From Funneliformis mosseae (lineage: Eukaryota; Glomeromycota; Glomeromycetes; Glomerales; Glomeraceae), in assembly GCA_910592005.1 (NCBI GenBank), contig CAJVPP010003389.1, positions 1-11,793 of the forward strand: 11,793 nucleotides of DNA, written 5' to 3'. Within the stretch, counting starts at the first letter, position 1; each line of letters starts with the position of its first letter. The notes under the pieces are model-generated. The model ran no database searches. It was not told where the DNA came from and saw nothing but the letters and a program-made list of their open reading frames with translations. This document shows, in pieces, positions 8,281 through 11,793 of the stretch. A program made the position numbers and the translations under genes.

Positions 8281-9099
8281 TTGTTATAAATTCGTGCATC
8301 AATTAAGTCTATTGAAACATATGTAGAAATCTATTTCTCTAGAATCTTTTTTGAGCAGTGCATAGTGCCTACAATTTGTTGTAAATGTCTGGCAACCTCT
8401 TTTTTAATATCTGGTTTCTCAAAAAGTAAATTTCGAGATGTGGATGAATTATTAATACATCTGTCTAATATAATGGTATGTTTTTCTATAATTCAGGACT
8501 GAGTTAATAATTCTTGATGGATTGTATTTATAGTCTTCTATATAGGTCTTTAGCGTTTCTTGTATACTCTTGAGTTTGAAATTGTGTTCACACATTTCTG
8601 CTTTTGTTTTAAGGTTAGCAAGAAGAAGTTTAATATCTGAAAAGACGGTATGTAGTATGTTAATATGAGGGGACAATTAAGAGAAACAGTATATAATTTA
8701 TTGAAATACGCAAGCTGTAAAAATTATAAATATAAGTTATTTCATTTATTGTTAACTGTAAGTATACACAGACATTTTTTTGTTGTTTTCTCAAAACGAT
8801 GAATGTTATTGTAAATCTTTGAAAGGGCAATTAGTTTTTTTGAGATATGGTAGTTTTTTGGCTTGTGTATAGGAATACATTTTTTTGCTATTGAGATTAA
8901 AGTATCCTGAAAGAGGTTCCAGGAGGAGTTAAGAAGACTTTGAGACCATATAGTATTAGATGAAATATGTTTCAATGAATTTGAGTTTAATTTCTTATTA
9001 ACATTGTCTCTAAATTTGGACTATTTGGAATCATCCATTAAATTGTAATTGAAAGAAGACTTGACTGGACTTTTTCTTGTAGATACAGAGTGTTTTAGG

Positions 9100-9440
9100 G
9101 AGTTGATTATTTTGGTTAATACAATATGATGATCAGTAATGGAAAAATCTATTTGAACAGTTTTGCAGTCAAGTATATTGAGCGCTAGTTCAGGTGTCAT
9201 ATAAATGTAATCTATTCTGAATAAAGAATTATTATTTACGCAAGATAGGTATAATGTTTGATCTAAAAAAAGATAATATAATCAGGAAAGTCTTAGTTGA
9301 AAATGGATGAGACTCCTTTAAAATTTGTTTCTTATAGACCTATAATGTCAAATTGATTAACTGAATATAGGAAGAAAAGGTAATTTTGCTTTGCAGGATT
9401 ATTGAATGAATGGACGTTGTGTGTTGCAATTTTAAGATTT
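9100..9440 (-). pseudogene. AP-type endonuclease domain of LINE ORF2, internally deleted
   Basis: LKIATHNVHSFNNPAKQNY gives the N-terminal Asn motif (Asn 9418-9416). GL-stop-ET follows, where the catalytic Glu (9331-9329) directly follows TAA 9334-9332, probably a former Gln codon. Only about 40 codons later come LFRIDYIYMTPELAL (Asp 9212-9210) and SITDHHIVL, the closing Asp-His pair (9134-9129). Intact LINE endonucleases have well over 100 further residues between these points, including the GDFN-type motif, so a central deletion is inferred near the T run at 9275-9264. The family cuts one strand of target DNA to prime integration. This copy is inactive. Confidence 0.78.
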
Positions 9441-9515
9441 GAAAGTGAAGGAGTATTAGAACTAGAGACATTTGAGTTATTAGTAGTAGGGACAGTAATT
9501 ATTATAATAATAAAA

Positions 9516-11507
9516 TTAAAGTTGGAGGCTGCCGATGTAGCATTCTATTGCCTTGTCAAAATCATTTGTTAATGGTTCAAAAATTTGAGTGTCATGTTTG
9601 TTGAAAATATTTTTGTTAAGGAAAGTGGTTTAAAAGTCATGATAGGATTTCAGAAGTTTGTTAAGTATAGGAGTGAATTCTGATATGCATTGTTGTTATT
9701 TTTAACAGATAAGTACCAGTTGTTCATTTGTTTGATTTTACAAATGGGCGATGCAAAGATCAGTGTTAATAATGGGAATTTTTGGTCTACTTTAGTGGCA
9801 GATTTTGGTAAATTGTTGTTAAAATCCTCTACTTCTGCAAGGGTGATGACTTTGATATTAAGGGCTTTTTTAACAACAGTCAGATGTTGCTGTAAAAACT
9901 TAAATTTGATACAAAGGTCAGTGAGTGTGTTTGAGATAGAGATAAGTTAGGAGGTGATGAATTGTTTATAATCTGGGTCATAGATCGAATCACCTTTTGA
10001 AGTATCATTTGCTACATTTGGGATAAGGATAACTTCAGTTTCCATAAACTCATCTATAGAATCATCTGCCCATTGCAATTTTGGTTTATCATTGAAAAAT
10101 CTATTAGAAGAAATATTATTCTTGGCTTTAGGTGGTGGAGGTGAAGGAGATCTCTTTTTAGGGCCTTTCTGAGAATTATTGATTTGCTGTAGAGTTTTAG
10201 TCACGTGAATGAAGGTGATATTTTCACAAATTGCATCTCATATCGGGCTATATTTTGGTGCTATATAATTATTGAATTGGGTAGGTTAAAATCTTTGATA
10301 AAGATTTTGCATGTTATAATCCTTGGGAGATTGATGATATATGGGACAAGAAGAAGCATTATAATGTACAGATGAATAAATTGTACAAAGTTTGACTTTT
10401 GGGTCAATCCATTCTAGTTTTTTATTGTTTAAAGTTAAATTTTTATTTCTATAGCAGCTTGGGGCTCTTCTTTATTGGAAAAATAAAAGAATGCGTATTA
10501 TAGATAACTGTAATTAAAGCAGATTTTAAGGATAATCCATATAGTAGCAGAGACTATATTTCTAATATCCTGAAGGTCATGTAGTGTAATGTCTCTAAAA
10601 AGATTAGTTAGTTTTGCTGAAAAAGCAGAATGAGCTTGAATGTCAGATCTAGAAAGGCTACAAGGATAATAGCAGATCACATCATTTAGAAAATAGATTC
10701 TGTCTCCTTTTTTTAATTTTTTAAAATTAGCTTTTTCGTTAAAGATGATTGTAACTCTTTGCTAAAGGGTTTTGTTTTCATAGTAAAATAGACAATATTT
10801 TTAAATTTGAAAAATAATTTGCGTAATCTTATTTCAGTGGTATACAGAAGAATTTTTGTGACTAGATTGACTGATCAGATACATAGAAGGTAGATTTTTT
10901 AATGTCTAAGGGTTAAAACGTGGTATTGTCTATATCGGGAGATTTTAGATTGTAAAAATCATCACGTTCAACTTTTTCTAAAAGGTAACTTTAATAATAG
11001 CCTGATTGTGATTGATGGGGTGTCTTTTTTTGTGGCAATGATAAATGAGTTGTACTCATTATAGCACAAATCAGTGATCATCAAGATCTTCATTTGAGGG
11101 TTTGAGTCACAGAATTTTTTCATTTGAATATACGTGAAATATTTGGTGACTTGGGTTAAAAAAGCTTCGAAGCCAATGGTTGAAGTATCTAAGATATTTT
11201 CTGATATATTAAAAGATTCGTCGACACTAACAGTTAGTTTTAGCGCAGTAGTTTCAAAAGTTGAGATAACAGTTTTGGGATTTTTTCCTTTATTAAAGTT
11301 GTTGTTCAAATCTTTCTCGACTGGGTCAACTTCAATTATGCTGGTTTCTACCAGAAGGTTAGTTATAGTGAGCTCTTTTACATATATAAGAGAGAGGTCG
11401 TTATTTAAAGTTTATTGTATATTTTGTTTCTTTTTTGGTAATTTATCAGATATTGGTGACACAGAGTGACCGTGATTAGTATTCTTCCTTTCAGTTTTTT
11501 TGGCATT
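9516..11507 (-). pseudogene. LINE ORF1 nucleic-acid-binding protein (RRM-like, CCHC knuckle), degenerate
   Basis: From 5' to 3': a basic N-terminus (SVSPISDKLPKKKQNIQ) with stop TAA 11414-11412 in frame; VDPVEKDLNNNFNKGKNPKT and ILDTSTIGFEAFLTQVTKYF (open frame 11309-10968); RRM-like fold 1 (STFYVSDQ, TTEIRLRKLFFKFKNIVYF, VTIIFNEKANFKKLKKG; about 10890-10650); RRM-like fold 2 (FSAKLTNLFRDITLHDLQDI, about 10625-10530); a broken CCHC knuckle (10387-10346); and SPSPPPPKAK (near 10140). A long tail follows TAA 9949-9947 in the same frame to about 9650, ending at TAA 9518-9516 after a shift. LINE ORF1 proteins coat the element RNA. The start at ATG 11507-11505 is inferred and needs a one-base shift; frame upstream to 11735 is hydrophobic and probably untranslated leader. 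Confidence 0.8.
10346..10387 (-). pseudogene. Degenerate CCHC zinc knuckle in LINE ORF1
   Basis: The reading is C-TI-Y-SSVH-Y-NASS-C-P. At the standard C-x2-C-x4-H-x4-C spacing, the outer Cys residues (10387-10385 and 10348-10346) remain, while the second Cys position is TAT (Tyr, 10378-10376) and the His position is TAT (Tyr, 10363-10361). TGT to TAT and CAT to TAT are each a single transition. The motif would normally bind RNA. Confidence 0.6.
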
Positions 11508-11793
11508 TTGCAGATTTGTTAAAAAGGCAGAAAGAGTTTTAAAAATAAATAAACAAAAAATAAATAATATATATATACTGTATATTGCTATTTTAAGATG
11601 ATAAGGTATAATGTAAATAGATTGTATTATTGGATAATTTACAAAAATGCGTAAACAATCAAAAAGTATAAAGCAAAAATTGCAACGAATGGGTAAGAAA
11701 AAAAGTATTTTTTTACAAACTTTTATGAAATTCAAAGTGAACTTTACTCTTAATAAAAGTTTTTAAATTTATTATTAATTATTATAATTAAAA
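11508..11793 (-). other. Probable 5' leader of the LINE or flank
   Basis: The minus frame stays open to an ATG at 11735-11733, but the encoded stretch is hydrophobic (Ile, Phe, Tyr, Leu) as expected from AT-rich untranslated DNA, unlike the basic, polar ORF1 N-terminus it joins. From about 11750 to the end the sequence is simple AT-rich DNA. I could not place the true 5' end of the element or a target-site duplication. Confidence 0.4.

Larger units (their letters stand above)
4680..9515 (-). pseudogene. LINE ORF2 polyprotein: endonuclease, reverse transcriptase, RNase H; degenerate
   Basis: The remnant holds, from 5' to 3': endonuclease (about 9440-9100), linker with WSQSLLNSSWNLFQDTL (about 8950), reverse transcriptase (about 8280-7120), connection (about 7100-6170), RNase H (about 5970-5530) and a zinc-finger-like tail (5198-5148). 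In life the protein nicks target DNA, primes reverse transcription on the nick and degrades the RNA strand. The start codon is unclear; ORF1 appears to end at 9516 and the first ORF2-like residues follow at once. The frame changes many times and in-frame stops are common. The largest intact pieces are only 60-80 codons (for example 8975-8742, 8676-8452, 7311-7117, 6414-6172). The C-terminal end is approximate. Confidence 0.85.
4468..11507 (-). mobile_element. Near full-length dead LINE (non-LTR retrotransposon), EN-RT-RNase H type
   Basis: On the minus strand, in order, are ORF1 with RRM-like folds and a CCHC-like knuckle, ORF2 with AP-type endonuclease, reverse transcriptase, RNase H and a C-terminal finger, a 3' untranslated region, and a run of ten A (4477-4468). 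There are no long terminal repeats. This order matches I/Tad-type LINEs that keep RNase H; the exact clade is not settled. The 5' end is uncertain: 11507 is a guessed ORF1 start, and 5' leader DNA probably continues toward 11793 or beyond. I could not identify target-site duplications. All domains carry frameshifts, stops and lost key residues, so the copy cannot make working proteins. Confidence 0.85.

Noticed and set aside
9690..9950. 86-codon + strand ORF
   Set aside because: It is the shadow of the ORF1 C-terminal region, which reads through on minus from 9947 to about 9650.
11134..11469. 111-codon + strand ORF, among the longest in the window
   Set aside because: It overlaps the minus ORF1 frame with recognisable ORF1 sequence; the + product has no supporting motif.
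11530..11735. Hydrophobic N-terminal extension of the minus ORF1 frame, suggesting a membrane anchor
   Set aside because: It is better read as open AT-rich 5' leader; ORF1 proteins begin with a polar, basic region such as the one starting near 11505.
1..11793. A new defence system, gene cluster or host gene
   Set aside because: All recognisable coding signal belongs to Harbinger-like, MITE or LINE sequences; nothing is left over with coding character.

Overview
The window is AT-rich eukaryotic DNA, and every coding signal I can support belongs to a decayed transposable element. I found no host gene, tRNA, rRNA or CRISPR array. The extreme A+T content, long A/T runs, and the wording of the Myb-like/DDE pair and of the LINE proteins recall repeats in arbuscular mycorrhizal fungi (Glomeromycotina, such as Rhizophagus or Gigaspora). 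That assignment rests on remembered family resemblance, not a search.

Region 1 (1 to about 2440, possibly to 2550) is a dead PIF/Harbinger-like DNA transposon. It carries a Myb/SANT-like protein on + (3-727, cut by the window edge) facing a DDE nuclease on - (2438-1108). In this transposon type the Myb-like protein binds DNA and helps the nuclease reach the element ends. Both genes carry frameshifts and stops, yet the D, D and E residues of the nuclease can still be read. A 158-bp MITE (2246-2403) with 31-bp inverted ends and a TA duplication sits inside the start of the nuclease gene. Removing it with one TA copy joins the reading frame again.

Region 2 (about 2440-4467) is very AT-rich non-coding DNA with short inverted repeats, a degenerate GACATTTT-containing stretch and an A-rich low-complexity stretch.

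Region 3 (4468 to about 11.5 kb, - strand) is a nearly full-length dead LINE. Read on the minus strand, ORF1 (two RRM-like folds, a broken CCHC knuckle, a proline-rich patch) is followed by ORF2 (AP-type endonuclease with an internal deletion, reverse transcriptase with YIDN in place of YxDD, connection region, RNase H, a CxxC/HxxxC-like finger), a 3' UTR and a 10-base poly(A). ORF1 protein would coat the RNA; ORF2 protein would nick the target, copy the RNA and remove it. The damage is largely G:C to A:T transitions, as expected from deamination of methylated cytosine, plus indels.

The history this suggests is a heterochromatin-like graveyard with one nested insertion. I see no convincing new biological system; the best-supported observations are the MITE nested in the DDE gene and the mapped inactivating lesions of the LINE.
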